From SIG672 sp045605765 (GTDB taxonomy: Bacteria > Bacillota > Clostridia > Oscillospirales > CAG-272), in the NCBI GenBank assembly GCA_045605765.1, contig JAZUQQ010000030.1:1-64000 (forward strand): DNA of 64,000 bases, written 5' to 3'. Made by a program: the position numbers and the translations under genes. How positions within the stretch are numbered: position 1 is the first letter of the stretch; the number at the start of each line of letters is the position of its first letter. Positions 42,838 through 51,496 of this stretch are shown here, one piece after another. The notes below the pieces were generated by a model, which saw only the letters and a list, made by a program, of their open reading frames with translations, had not been told where the DNA came from and did no database searches.

Positions 42838-44484
42838 TTACTTAACCTTTATCATCGAAGCATCCCACATATCAGGTGCTTCGTAACCAAGCATATTTAC
42901 CGTGGTTGCAGCAACATTTGAAAGTCCGTACGCGCCGTCAACTACCTCGTATTTATCTGCGGTGAAATTATCGTAGATTATGCAGGGAACTTTATTGAGC
43001 GTGTGGCTGGTCTTTGCCTTCGGATGTCCGTCGGATGTGTATTTGATCTTGCCTGATTTTTTGTCGGTCTCATACATCTCGTCTGCGTTTCCGTGATCGG
43101 CAGTGATGATAGCAGCGCCGTGAAGAGCGTCAATAACGGGAAGAAGTCTTGCGAGTTGGATATCGAGCGCTTCGACCGACACCTGTGTAGCATCAATATT
43201 CCCCGTGTGTCCGACCATATCTCCGTTAGGATAGTTCACACGGAGATACTTATATTTTCCGCTCTGAATAAGTTCTATGAGTTTGTCGGTAATCTCTGCA
43301 CATTTCATCCAAGGTCTCTGCTCAAAGGGAATAACATCCGAGGGAATCTCAATAAATGTTTCAAGCTCCTCGTCGAACTTTCCGCTTCTGTTTCCGTTCC
43401 AGAAATAAGTAACGTGACCGTACTTCTGAGTTTCCGAGATAGCCGCCGAATAAACGCCGCTTCCTACGAGGTATTCGCTCATCGTGTTCGAGATCTCAGG
43501 CGGAGCTACAAGGTAGTTCTTCGGAATATGAAGGTCGCCGTCGTATTCAAGCATACCTGCGTACATTACGCTCGGAACTCGTACTCTGTCAAATTTATCA
43601 AAATTTTCGGAGTCAAACGCCTTCGATATTTCAATAGCGCGGTCGCCTCTGAAATTATAGAATATTACGCTGTCGCCGTCCTCAATCGTTCCGATGGCTT
43701 TACCGCTTTCTGCGATAACAAAGGGAAGAATGTCCTGGTCGATTGCACCCGTCTCGTTTCTCAGAGTGGTGATTGCTTCCTCGGCAGATGAGAAATATCT
43801 GCCTTCTCCGAGAACGTGAGTTTTCCAGCCGCGCTCTACCATAGACCAGTCGGACTCGTAGCGGTCCATAGTGATAGACATTCTGCCGCCGCCCGATGCT
43901 ATCTTTGCATCAAAAGCGCCGTCATTAAGAGATGCGAGAAAGTCCTCGAAGGGAAGGACGTAATCAAGTGCGGAGGTCTCTCCGACGTCACGTCCGTCGA
44001 GAAGAATATGAATTCTGACCTTTACGAGATTTTCTTCCTTGGCTTTAACTATCATCGCTTTGAGGTGATCGATATGCGAGTGAACATTGCCGTCCGAGAA
44101 AAGTCCGATAAAATGGAGGACTCCGTTATTGTCCTTTGCGTTTTTAACGAGTTTCTGCCACGTTTCTGATGCGAACATCTTTCCGCTTTCGATGGAGTTG
44201 GAAACGAGCTTTGCTCCCTGAGCGAACACCTGTCCTGCTCCAAGAGCGTTGTGTCCGACCTCGGAATTACCCATATCGTCGTCAGAGGGAAGTCCTACTG
44301 CCGTTCCGTGAGCTTTGAGCGAAAGGGTGGGATATTTGCTCATAAGCATATCAAGCGTAGGAGTATTTGCCTTCTTTACTGCGTTTTCAGCCCCGTCAGT
44401 ACCGATGCCTATACCGTCCATAACGATGGTTACAAGCGGTCCTTTTACACCTGAAAATTTTTCGGATTTTTTTAGTGATATCAT
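42838..44484 (-). CDS. gpmI: 2,3-bisphosphoglycerate-independent phosphoglycerate mutase
   Basis: The enzyme interconverts 3- and 2-phosphoglycerate in glycolysis using two Mn2+. The 548-residue protein has MDGIGIGTDG, the catalytic Ser in DDDMGNSEVGHNALGAG, the HIHILLDGRDV region, and C-terminal metal ligands in NYPNGDMVGHTG and TADHGNADEM. GGAGG precedes the ATG at 44484, which I prefer over an in-frame ATG ten codons upstream. It is slightly longer than the ~510 of many bacteria. Confidence 0.95.
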   Translation of the reverse strand: MISLKKSEKFSGVKGPLVTIVMDGIGIGTDGAENAVKKANTPTLDMLMSKYPTLSLKAHGTAVGLPSDDDMGNSEVGHNALGAGQVFAQGAKLVSNSIESGKMFASETWQKLVKNAKDNNGVLHFIGLFSDGNVHSHIDHLKAMIVKAKEENLVKVRIHILLDGRDVGETSALDYVLPFEDFLASLNDGAFDAKIASGGGRMSITMDRYESDWSMVERGWKTHVLGEGRYFSSAEEAITTLRNETGAIDQDILPFVIAESGKAIGTIEDGDSVIFYNFRGDRAIEISKAFDSENFDKFDRVRVPSVMYAGMLEYDGDLHIPKNYLVAPPEISNTMSEYLVGSGVYSAAISETQKYGHVTYFWNGNRSGKFDEELETFIEIPSDVIPFEQRPWMKCAEITDKLIELIQSGKYKYLRVNYPNGDMVGHTGNIDATQVSVEALDIQLARLLPVIDALHGAAIITADHGNADEMYETDKKSGKIKYTSDGHPKAKTSHTLNKVPCIIYDNFTADKYEVVDGAYGLSNVAATTVNMLGYEAPDMWDASMIKVK

Positions 44485-44695
44485 TTTTATTTTGCCTCCG
44501 TAGTATAAATTCAAAACGTTATCTAATATTATAACTTATGATTGTGAACAAAGTGTGTATTTCAGAGGCATCTTTATAAAAAATATGATACTTTTTTCGA
44601 TTTTAACAGAAAATGTTATTGAAAAATGGAGCATATTGTGATATCATAAAATGTAATATAGTCTCAGGGCATATTTTGAAAGGACATCAAATAAC

Positions 44696-45547
44696 GTGTT
44701 TAAACTGATAAATAAAGAACTTCTCGGAGAAAACATAGTGAAAATGGAGATCGAAGCTCCGTTTATTGCCGAAAAGATCGGACCGGGACAGTTCGTTATC
44801 TTACGCTCTCATGAGCAGGGCGAGCGCATTCCTCTTACCGTTGCCGATTTCGATAGAGAAAAGGGAACTATCACTATAATCTGCCAGACGGTAGGTGCTT
44901 CTACAAAGCTGCTTGCAACTATTTCGAAGGGTGAATATATTAAGGACGTTGTCGGACCGCTTGGAAACAAGACTGAGCTTAACGGAGTCAAAAGCGTTGC
45001 GGTCATCGGCGGCGGACTCGGCTGTGCTATTGCCTATCCGCAGGCGAAATTTTTGCACAATTCTGGAGCGAAAGTCGATATTATCGCAGGATTTCGCTCA
45101 AAGGATCTTATAATTCTTGAAGACGATATGAAAGCCGTTTCCGACAGTCTTACCATACTTACAGATGACGGATCAAATGGAAATAAAGGACTAGTTACAA
45201 ACGGTCTCCGTAAAAACGTCGAAAACGGAGCAGTGTATGACACCGTTATCGCGATCGGTCCCCCTATTATGATGAAATTCGTCTGTATGCTCACAAAGGA
45301 GCTTGGAATAAAGACGATAGTAAGTATGAACCCGATCATGATCGATGGAACGGGAATGTGCGGTGGCTGCCGTCTTACAGTCGGCGGCGAAACTAAATTT
45401 GCCTGTATAGACGGTCCCGATTTCGACGGACATCTCGTTGATTTTGACGAGCTTATTAGGCGTAACTCGACCTACCGCGCCGAAGAAGCCGAAGCAAACG
45501 AAAAGATCCATAAGTGTAATCTTGACAAATTCGGAGGTGCAGAGTAA
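44696..45547 (+). CDS. NfnA-type ferredoxin-NADP reductase subunit (sulfide dehydrogenase beta-like)
   Basis: The 283-residue protein has a ferredoxin-reductase FAD domain (GPGQFVILRSHEQGERIPLTV), an NAD-binding domain (VAVIGGGLGCAIAYPQA) and a C-terminal [2Fe-2S] motif GTGMCGGCRLTVGG with a later Cys. With the next gene it forms the electron-bifurcating NfnAB-type transhydrogenase coupling NADH, ferredoxin and NADP. The start codon is GTG with GAAAGGA upstream, and its stop overlaps the next ATG by one base. Confidence 0.9.
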   Translation: MFKLINKELLGENIVKMEIEAPFIAEKIGPGQFVILRSHEQGERIPLTVADFDREKGTITIICQTVGASTKLLATISKGEYIKDVVGPLGNKTELNGVKSVAVIGGGLGCAIAYPQAKFLHNSGAKVDIIAGFRSKDLIILEDDMKAVSDSLTILTDDGSNGNKGLVTNGLRKNVENGAVYDTVIAIGPPIMMKFVCMLTKELGIKTIVSMNPIMIDGTGMCGGCRLTVGGETKFACIDGPDFDGHLVDFDELIRRNSTYRAEEAEANEKIHKCNLDKFGGAE

Positions 45548-46944
45548 TGGCTAATATGCAGCTTACTAAGGTACCTATGCCCGAACAGGCGCCCGATGTC
45601 CGAAATAAAAACTGGGAAGAGGTTGCAAAGGGATATACGGCAGATGACGCGATGCTCGAAGCAAGCCGTTGTATGAACTGCAAAAACATGCCCTGTGTGA
45701 GCGGTTGTCCCGTTGGTGTAAAGATACCCGAGTTTATAAAAAAGGTCGCTGAGGGCGATTTTGAGGGCGCATATCAGAAGATAAAGGAAACCAACTCTCT
45801 GCCTGCGGTCTGCGGACGAGTTTGCCCACAGGAAAATCAGTGTGAGCATAACTGTGTACGCGCTATCAAGGGAGAAAGCGTAGGAATAGGACGTCTTGAA
45901 CGCTTCTGCGCCGATTGGCACAATGCTCATGCCAATGCAATTGAAACGGAGAGAAATAATATTCCCGAGAACGCGCAGAAGGTGGCGATCATAGGCTCGG
46001 GCCCGGCAGGACTTTCCTGCGCAGGTGATCTTGCCAAGATGGGTTACAAGGTCACTGTTTTCGAGGCACTTCACAAGGCAGGCGGAGTTCTTTCTTACGG
46101 AATTCCCGAGTTCAGACTGCCCAAGGACATAGTTGACAAAGAGGTCGCATCTCTTGAAAAGATGGGCGTTGAAATTGCGCTAGATATGGTTATCGGACGT
46201 GTAAGATCGGTCGATGAGCTTCTTGAAAACGGATACAAGGCGGTATTTATCGCGAGCGGAGCAGGACTTCCGAGCTTTATGAATATTCCGGGCGAAAACT
46301 CGAACGGTGTTTATTCGGCTAACGAATTCCTCACGCGCATAAACCTTATGAAGGCGTACAGAGAGGATTATCTCACACCCGTAAGACGCGGCAAAAACGT
46401 CGCAGTTGTTGGCGGCGGAAACGTCGCTATGGACGCCGCAAGATGCGCGAAGCGTCTTGGCGCGGAAAAGGTTTACATAGTTTACAGAAGAAGCGAAACC
46501 GAAATGCCTGCGCGTCTTGAAGAGGTGCATCATGCAAAGGAAGAGGGAATTATATTCAAGACTCTTTCAAATCCCGTTAAGATAAACGCCGATGAAAATG
46601 GCAATGTGGTTTCGATGACCTGCGTCGAGATGGAGCTTGGCGAGCCCGATGCTTCGGGCAGACGCCGTCCTGTCGAAAAGGCAGGCTCTGAGTTCGATAT
46701 AGAGCTCGATACCGTTATAATTTCGGTAGGTACGTCGCCAAATCCGCTTATCCGTATGACGACAGACGGTCTTGAAACTAACAAACGCGGCTGTATCGTA
46801 ACATCGGACGGAGTTACCACCACGCGTGAAGGCGTGTTTGCAGGCGGCGATGCGGTTACAGGAGCGGCTACCGTTATACTTGCGATGGGCGCAGGCCGAC
46901 AGGCAGCAGCGGCAATCGACGAGTATATAAAGGGAACTAAATAA
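45547..46944 (+). CDS. NfnB/GltD-type NADPH-dependent oxidoreductase subunit
   Basis: The 465-residue protein has an N-terminal [4Fe-4S] domain (CMNCKNMPCVSGCP, then CGRVCPQENQCEHNC), the FAD motif VAIIGSGPAGLSCAGDLA and the NADPH motif VAVVGGGNVAMDAARCA. It resembles the glutamate synthase small subunit. The adjacent, overlapping NfnA gene indicates an NfnAB flavin-based bifurcating complex rather than GOGAT, and no large gltB gene is present. A terminator follows. Confidence 0.92.
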   Translation: MANMQLTKVPMPEQAPDVRNKNWEEVAKGYTADDAMLEASRCMNCKNMPCVSGCPVGVKIPEFIKKVAEGDFEGAYQKIKETNSLPAVCGRVCPQENQCEHNCVRAIKGESVGIGRLERFCADWHNAHANAIETERNNIPENAQKVAIIGSGPAGLSCAGDLAKMGYKVTVFEALHKAGGVLSYGIPEFRLPKDIVDKEVASLEKMGVEIALDMVIGRVRSVDELLENGYKAVFIASGAGLPSFMNIPGENSNGVYSANEFLTRINLMKAYREDYLTPVRRGKNVAVVGGGNVAMDAARCAKRLGAEKVYIVYRRSETEMPARLEEVHHAKEEGIIFKTLSNPVKINADENGNVVSMTCVEMELGEPDASGRRRPVEKAGSEFDIELDTVIISVGTSPNPLIRMTTDGLETNKRGCIVTSDGVTTTREGVFAGGDAVTGAATVILAMGAGRQAAAAIDEYIKGTK

Positions 46945-46950
46945 TAGAAG

Positions 46951-46977
46951 AAAGCCCGACTTGCTCGGGCTTTTTTG
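46951..46977 (+). terminator. Terminator of nfnAB
   Basis: AAAGCCCGA pairs with TCGGGCTTT and is followed by a T-run. Confidence 0.88.
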
Positions 46978-47038
46978 TACCAAAAAGCGAGCGGCAAAAT
47001 ATACTGACTATGAGAAGTGAAAATCATAGGAGGATAAA

Positions 47039-47821
47039 ATGCTGCTTACTGTATTAAAAGGGATCTTACTCCCACTCGTGGGTACGTCGCTTGGCGCTGC
47101 CTGCGTATTTTTTATGAAGAAAAATATGAGCCTGCGCCTGCGAAGTGCGCTTATCGGATTTGCGGCGGGCGTTATGTTTGCGGCTTCTGTTTGGAGTCTT
47201 ATAATTCCCGCGATAGAGGCGTCGGAAGGATACGGAAAACTAAAATTTCTTCCTGCAACCATCGGGTTTTGGGCGGGAATAGGCTTTCTTCTTTTTCTCG
47301 ACCATGTCGTACCTCATATTCATCTCGGAAGTATGCAAAAGGAAGGGCTCAGGAGCCGTTTCGGCAAGAGCACGATGCTTGTTTTCACGGTAGCGCTCCA
47401 CAATATACCGGAGGGTATGGCGGTAGGTGCGGTTTATGCAGGTCTGCTTGAGGGAGACGTAGGCGTAACGGCAAGCGGAGCTCTCGTTCTCTCTCTCGGA
47501 ATAGCAGTACAGAATTTTCCCGAGGGTGCTATAATTTCAATGCCGCTTGCGAGTGAGGGAATTGGTAAGAGTAAGGCTTTTCTCTGCGGAGCACTGTCGG
47601 GAGTTGCTGAGCCGTTCGCCGCTATTTTGACTATCGCCTGCTACGAAATGCTTATTGGGACGCTTCCGTATATGCTCACCTTTGCCGCAGGCGCGATGAT
47701 ATACGTTATCGTAGAGGAGCTCGTGCCCGAAATATCAAAGGCAGAAAATTCGGATATCGGAACGATTTTCTTCGCACTCGGTTTTACGGTGATGATGATA
47801 CTCGACGTAACGCTGGGATAA
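47039..47821 (+). CDS. ZIP family metal transporter
   Basis: The 260-residue, eight-helix protein has the paired ZIP metal motifs HNIPEGMAVG (TM4) and QNFPEGAIISMP (TM5), as in the ZupT/GufA group that imports Zn2+, Fe2+ or Mn2+. A His/Asp cluster, FLDHVVPHIHLG, lies in the loop before TM4. AGGAGG precedes the ATG. It is monocistronic; specificity cannot be read from sequence. Confidence 0.9.
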   Translation: MLLTVLKGILLPLVGTSLGAACVFFMKKNMSLRLRSALIGFAAGVMFAASVWSLIIPAIEASEGYGKLKFLPATIGFWAGIGFLLFLDHVVPHIHLGSMQKEGLRSRFGKSTMLVFTVALHNIPEGMAVGAVYAGLLEGDVGVTASGALVLSLGIAVQNFPEGAIISMPLASEGIGKSKAFLCGALSGVAEPFAAILTIACYEMLIGTLPYMLTFAAGAMIYVIVEELVPEISKAENSDIGTIFFALGFTVMMILDVTLG

Positions 47822-47896
47822 AATAATAAAAAAGAAATTTTTTATCAATTCTTAGAAAAAACACCCATATTTTCATTAATATTGCGAAAAAAGGTC

Positions 47897-47925
47897 TTGA
47901 CAAAGTCGAAAATGAGTGTTATAAT
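47897..47925 (+). promoter_or_regulatory. Promoter of the rplU operon
   Basis: Perfect TTGACA (47897-47902) and TATAAT (47920-47925) are 17 bp apart. Confidence 0.88.
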
Positions 47926-48023
47926 AGTTTGCCGCATGAATGAAAGGTATTAAATGGCACTAAAAAGCCTACCTTTATCAGCGAGTCTTGCGCCCAAATG
48001 TGGTGCTTAAAGAAAGAGAGGTG
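47926..48023 (+). ncRNA. Ribosomal protein L21 leader
   Basis: The ~100-nt leader between the promoter and rplU can fold as an L21-leader-like structure. An outer helix joins GCCGCA with TGTGGTGC, and an inner arm pairs AAAGGTA with TACCTTT around GGC/GCC. Such leaders bind L21 for autoregulation in Firmicutes. The assignment rests on position and fold only. Confidence 0.6.
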
Positions 48024-48029
48024 CTTTTC

Positions 48030-48344
48030 GTGTACGCAGTTTTTGAGACAGGCGGAAAGCAGTACAAGGTAAACGAAGGCGATGTAATTTTCATCGAACG
48101 TCTTGAGGCTTCCGAAGGCGATACTGTAAAGTTCGACAAGGTTCTCGTAGTTTCTGATAACGACGGTCTTAAGGTTGGCGCTCCCTACGTTGACGGCGCA
48201 GCTGTAAGTGCAGTTGTTGTTAAGAACGGCAAGGCTCCCAAGATATACGTTATGACGTATAAGCCTAAGAAGAACGAGAAGAAGAAGATCGGTCACAGAC
48301 AGCCTTACACCAAGGTTCAGATCAGCTCTATCGCTGCTAACTGA
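48030..48344 (+). CDS. rplU: 50S ribosomal protein L21
   Basis: The 104-residue protein has the L21 features VYAVFETGGKQYKV (read from GTG), VDGAAVSAVVVKNGKAPKI, KPKKNEKKKIGHRQPYT and the C-terminal KVQISSI. I chose the GTG at 48030 because it matches the family N-terminus and AGAGAGG precedes it; the in-frame ATG at 47988 lies inside the leader. It heads rplU-prp-rpmA. Confidence 0.95.
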   Translation: MYAVFETGGKQYKVNEGDVIFIERLEASEGDTVKFDKVLVVSDNDGLKVGAPYVDGAAVSAVVVKNGKAPKIYVMTYKPKKNEKKKIGHRQPYTKVQISSIAAN

Positions 48345-48358
48345 GCAGACGAAAAAAG

Positions 48359-48712
48359 ATGACTACGATCACTTTTTTCAAAAAGAACGGTGTTTATTAC
48401 GGCTTTAAGGAAACCGGACATTCCGGCTTTGCCGAAGAGGGAAACGACATTGTATGCTCGGCGCTCTCGGCGATGACTATGCTGATAATAAACGCTATTG
48501 AGGTCTCTTACGCTTCAAACGTTGATTATAAGATCGACGAAAAAACAACCGATATTACGGTTATGGCAAAGGCGGCGCTCCCCGAAGAGGAAAGCGACGA
48601 AAAAAAGCAGTACGCCGTATCGGGACTTTTCTATGCATACTATCTGCAGCTTTGCGATCTGCTGGAAGATTACTACGATTTTATCGACGTTAAAGAAGTA
48701 GAGCTCGACTGA
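48359..48712 (+). CDS. prp: Ribosomal-processing cysteine protease Prp
   Basis: The 117-residue protein has the Prp catalytic residues in GHSGFAEEGNDIVCSALSAM (His and Cys). In Firmicutes Prp removes the N-terminal extension of L27, which is needed for a functional ribosome. The next gene encodes an L27 with just such an extension, so the role is well supported by context. Confidence 0.94.
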   Translation: MTTITFFKKNGVYYGFKETGHSGFAEEGNDIVCSALSAMTMLIINAIEVSYASNVDYKIDEKTTDITVMAKAALPEEESDEKKQYAVSGLFYAYYLQLCDLLEDYYDFIDVKEVELD

Positions 48713-48765
48713 GGAAAATAAATTTTCCGAAAATTACTAAGTTTACATGAAAGGATATTAAGACA

Positions 48766-49044
48766 ATGTTCAGAATAAGCTTACAGTTCTTCGCGCATAA
48801 AAAGGGTGTTGGTTCGACCAAGAACGGTCGTGACAGCGAATCCAAGCGTCTTGGTGTTAAGAAAGCAGACGGACAGTCCGTAATCGCAGGTAATATCATC
48901 GTAAGACAGCGCGGAACCCATATTCATCCCGGCAACAACGTCGGACGCGGATCTGACGATACTCTTTACGCTCTTATCGACGGAAAGGTAAAGTTCGAAC
49001 AGATTGCAAAGGACAGAAAGTGCGTTAGCGTTTACGCTGACTGA
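48766..49044 (+). CDS. rpmA: 50S ribosomal protein L27 with Prp-cleavable N-terminus
   Basis: The 92-residue protein begins MFRISLQFFAHKKGVGSTKN. In L27 precursors of this type, Prp cuts between FF and AHKKG to expose the mature N-terminus near the peptidyl-transferase centre. The rest (GNIIVRQRGTHIHPGNNVG) is canonical L27. Confidence 0.97.
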   Translation: MFRISLQFFAHKKGVGSTKNGRDSESKRLGVKKADGQSVIAGNIIVRQRGTHIHPGNNVGRGSDDTLYALIDGKVKFEQIAKDRKCVSVYAD

Positions 49045-49073
49045 TTTCTGCCACAGAAAACGAGTATTCGACA

Positions 49074-49121
49074 CAAAAGCCGCAGAAGGGCAGACTATGC
49101 CGTTTTGGGGCTTTTTGTTTT
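49074..49121 (+). terminator. Possible terminator of the rplU-rpmA operon
   Basis: AAAAGCC pairs with GGGCTTTT across a long loop and is followed by a T-run. The stem is modest. Confidence 0.4.
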
Positions 49122-49141
49122 AAATTTTTGGAGATTTAGCT

Positions 49142-50536
49142 ATGAATAACAAATTATGGGCAGGACGTTTCTCAAAAGAACTTAACAAGGTCGCAGACGA
49201 TTTCAACTCGTCTATACCCTTCGACAGCCGTATGTATTCTCAGGACATACGTGGCTCGATAGCACACGCTACGATGCTTGGTATGCAGGGAATAATTACG
49301 ATCGACGAGGCTCACACGATAATAAACGAGCTTGTAAAGATCGAGGAAGATATTACCGAAGGCAGACTTACTATTGATATGGCGGCAGAGGATATTCATA
49401 TGTTCGTTGAGAGTATTCTCACCGAGCGTATCGGAGATACAGGAAAGAAGCTTCACACCGCACGTAGCCGTAACGATCAGGTCGCAGTTGATATAAGACT
49501 CTGGCTTAAAGACGAAACCGATGATATAATTGAAAATATCTGCACGCTTATCGAGGCTCTTACAGATAAGGCGGACGAGTATAAGGACGCTATCATGCCC
49601 GGATATACTCATATGCAGAGGGCACAACCGATAACCTTCGGGCATCACCTTATGGCGTATGTTTCGATGTTTGCAAGAGATATTGAACGTCTTTCCGAAG
49701 CATCTGCACGTATGATGTCGGCATCACCCCTTGGATCCTGCGCTCTTGCCGGAACCACATATAATACCGACAGACAGCGTACGGCAGATATTCTCGGCTT
49801 CCAGTATCCCTGCCGCAACTCGCTTGACGGCGTTTCGGACAGAGATTTCGCCATCGAGCTTTGTGCTGCGTATTCGATAGTTATGATGCACATCTCGCGC
49901 TTTTCTGAGGAGATCATTCTCTGGTCGTCCTGGGAGTTCAAGTTTATCGAGCTTGATGACTCTTTCTCGACAGGGTCGTCCATTATGCCTCAGAAGAAAA
50001 ATCCCGATATGGCAGAGCTCGCAAGAGGAAAGACCGGCAGAGTTTACGGTGATCTTATGACTCTTCTTACCATAATGAAAGGTACGCCGCTTGCATATAA
50101 CAAGGATATGCAGGAGGATAAGGAAGCGATATTTGACGCCGTTGACACGCTCAAAGCTTGCCTCAGCGTATTTGCTCCTATGATCGCAACAATGCGCCCT
50201 ATACGCGAAAACATGTACTCTGCGGCGCAGAAGGGATTTATCAATGCAACAGATGTTGCCGACTATCTCGTAGGTAAGGGACTTCCGTTCAGAAGCGCGT
50301 ACAAGATCACAGGTCAGCTCGTCGGAAAATGCGTTGCGGAAGGCAAGGTTCTCGATAATCTCACTCTTGAAGAATACCGCGAGTTCTCAGAGCTTTTTGA
50401 TGAGGATCTCTACGGATATATCTCGCTCGAAAGTTGCGTAAGCCGCAGAACCTCTTACGGTGGAACGTCACCTGAATCTGTGGCATCGCAGATCGAATAC
50501 GCAAGAGAATTTCTTGATGCATTCAAGGTAGATTAA
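49142..50536 (+). CDS. argH: Argininosuccinate lyase
   Basis: ArgH splits argininosuccinate into arginine and fumarate, the last arginine-biosynthesis step. The 464-residue protein has KLHTARSRNDQVAVDIRLW, PGYTHMQRAQPITFGHH and the fumarase/aspartase-superfamily signature GSSIMPQKKNPD with its catalytic Ser. TGGAG precedes the ATG. It is a lone gene here, without argG. Confidence 0.97.
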   Translation: MNNKLWAGRFSKELNKVADDFNSSIPFDSRMYSQDIRGSIAHATMLGMQGIITIDEAHTIINELVKIEEDITEGRLTIDMAAEDIHMFVESILTERIGDTGKKLHTARSRNDQVAVDIRLWLKDETDDIIENICTLIEALTDKADEYKDAIMPGYTHMQRAQPITFGHHLMAYVSMFARDIERLSEASARMMSASPLGSCALAGTTYNTDRQRTADILGFQYPCRNSLDGVSDRDFAIELCAAYSIVMMHISRFSEEIILWSSWEFKFIELDDSFSTGSSIMPQKKNPDMAELARGKTGRVYGDLMTLLTIMKGTPLAYNKDMQEDKEAIFDAVDTLKACLSVFAPMIATMRPIRENMYSAAQKGFINATDVADYLVGKGLPFRSAYKITGQLVGKCVAEGKVLDNLTLEEYREFSELFDEDLYGYISLESCVSRRTSYGGTSPESVASQIEYAREFLDAFKVD

Positions 50537-50540
50537 AACA

Positions 50541-50574
50541 ATATGCACCCCGTTTTGGGGTGCATATCTTTTAT
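50541..50574 (+). terminator. Bidirectional terminator between argH and pdxK
   Basis: ATATGCACCCC pairs perfectly with GGGGTGCATAT and is T-rich on the argH side. Confidence 0.85.
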
Positions 50575-51404
50575 TTGTTTAATATTTCTATAAGATAGGG
50601 AAGAACAGACTCAAATTTTGCTCCGTACCAATGATTTTCTTCCTTGGCGGTCGCTTTTATGCACTCTACGGTGTAATCTGCCGCAATCTTCGCACTATCA
50701 AATGTGCTTTTTCCGCGTACAAGCGCACCAACAAATGAGGAAGCGTATATATCGCCGGTTCCGTGACAGCTGTTAGGGAGAAAATCGTGTTCGTAATAAG
50801 AGTATTTGCCGCTTTCATAAACGACGATGCCTGTCTTGCCTTTTTCGTATCCTACACCCGTGAGCACTATATTTTTTGCTCCGATACCTATAAGCTTTTC
50901 AAGGAGAGTATGTATATAAGCTCTGTCGTACTCGGTTGTGTACTTCTCGCCTGTCAGAAAGCAGGCTTCGGTTATGTTTGGAATTATATAGTCTGCCTCT
51001 GCACAAAGCCTTGCCATTTCTTTTACAAAATTATTATCAAATCCCGGATAGAGCTTTCCGCTGTCTGCCATAGCGGGGTCAACGATTTTAAGAGAGTTTC
51101 CATTTGAGCAGGAAGCGAATATATCTTTTACATATTCTATCTGCTTTGCACTTCCAAGATAACCTGTATATATAGCGTCAAATTTGATATTTTCTCTTTC
51201 CCAATGCTCGCATATTTTCGGCATATCCTCGGTAAGATCGCGGAAGGTATATCCCGAAAATCCTGCCGTATGTGTAGAGAGAACTGCAGAGGGGAGTACG
51301 CAGGTTTCAATACCGCAAGCCGATATTATTGGAAGAGCGACAGTCAGAGAGCACTGTCCGACACACGAAATATCCTGAATTGTAAGTATTTTTTTGTACG
51401 ACAT
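50571..51404 (-). CDS. pdxY: Pyridoxal/pyridoxamine kinase
   Basis: The 277-residue ribokinase-fold enzyme phosphorylates B6 vitamers in the salvage route to pyridoxal phosphate. It has IQDISCVGQCSLTVALPI, STHTAGFSGYTFRDLT, DPAMADSGKLYPG, TPN-like IIPNITEACFLTG and the C-terminal anion-hole/catalytic motif CHGTGDIYASS. A divergent MocR-type regulator gene next to it strengthens the vitamin-B6 assignment. Subfamily (PdxK or PdxY) is not certain. Confidence 0.9.
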   Translation of the reverse strand: MSYKKILTIQDISCVGQCSLTVALPIISACGIETCVLPSAVLSTHTAGFSGYTFRDLTEDMPKICEHWERENIKFDAIYTGYLGSAKQIEYVKDIFASCSNGNSLKIVDPAMADSGKLYPGFDNNFVKEMARLCAEADYIIPNITEACFLTGEKYTTEYDRAYIHTLLEKLIGIGAKNIVLTGVGYEKGKTGIVVYESGKYSYYEHDFLPNSCHGTGDIYASSFVGALVRGKSTFDSAKIAADYTVECIKATAKEENHWYGAKFESVLPYLIEILNK

Positions 51405-51437
51405 TATGTTTACCTCTTTACAAATCTTTATAAATGT

Positions 51438-51465
51438 ATTATAATCATTTTTGACAATATGTAAA
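51438..51465 (-). promoter_or_regulatory. Promoter of the pyridoxal kinase gene
   Basis: On the minus strand TTTACA (51465-51460) and TATAAT (51443-51438) are 16 bp apart, in the region shared with the divergent MocR gene. Confidence 0.6.
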
Positions 51466-51496
51466 TTACCAAAACAGGAGATTTTTATATATCCAG

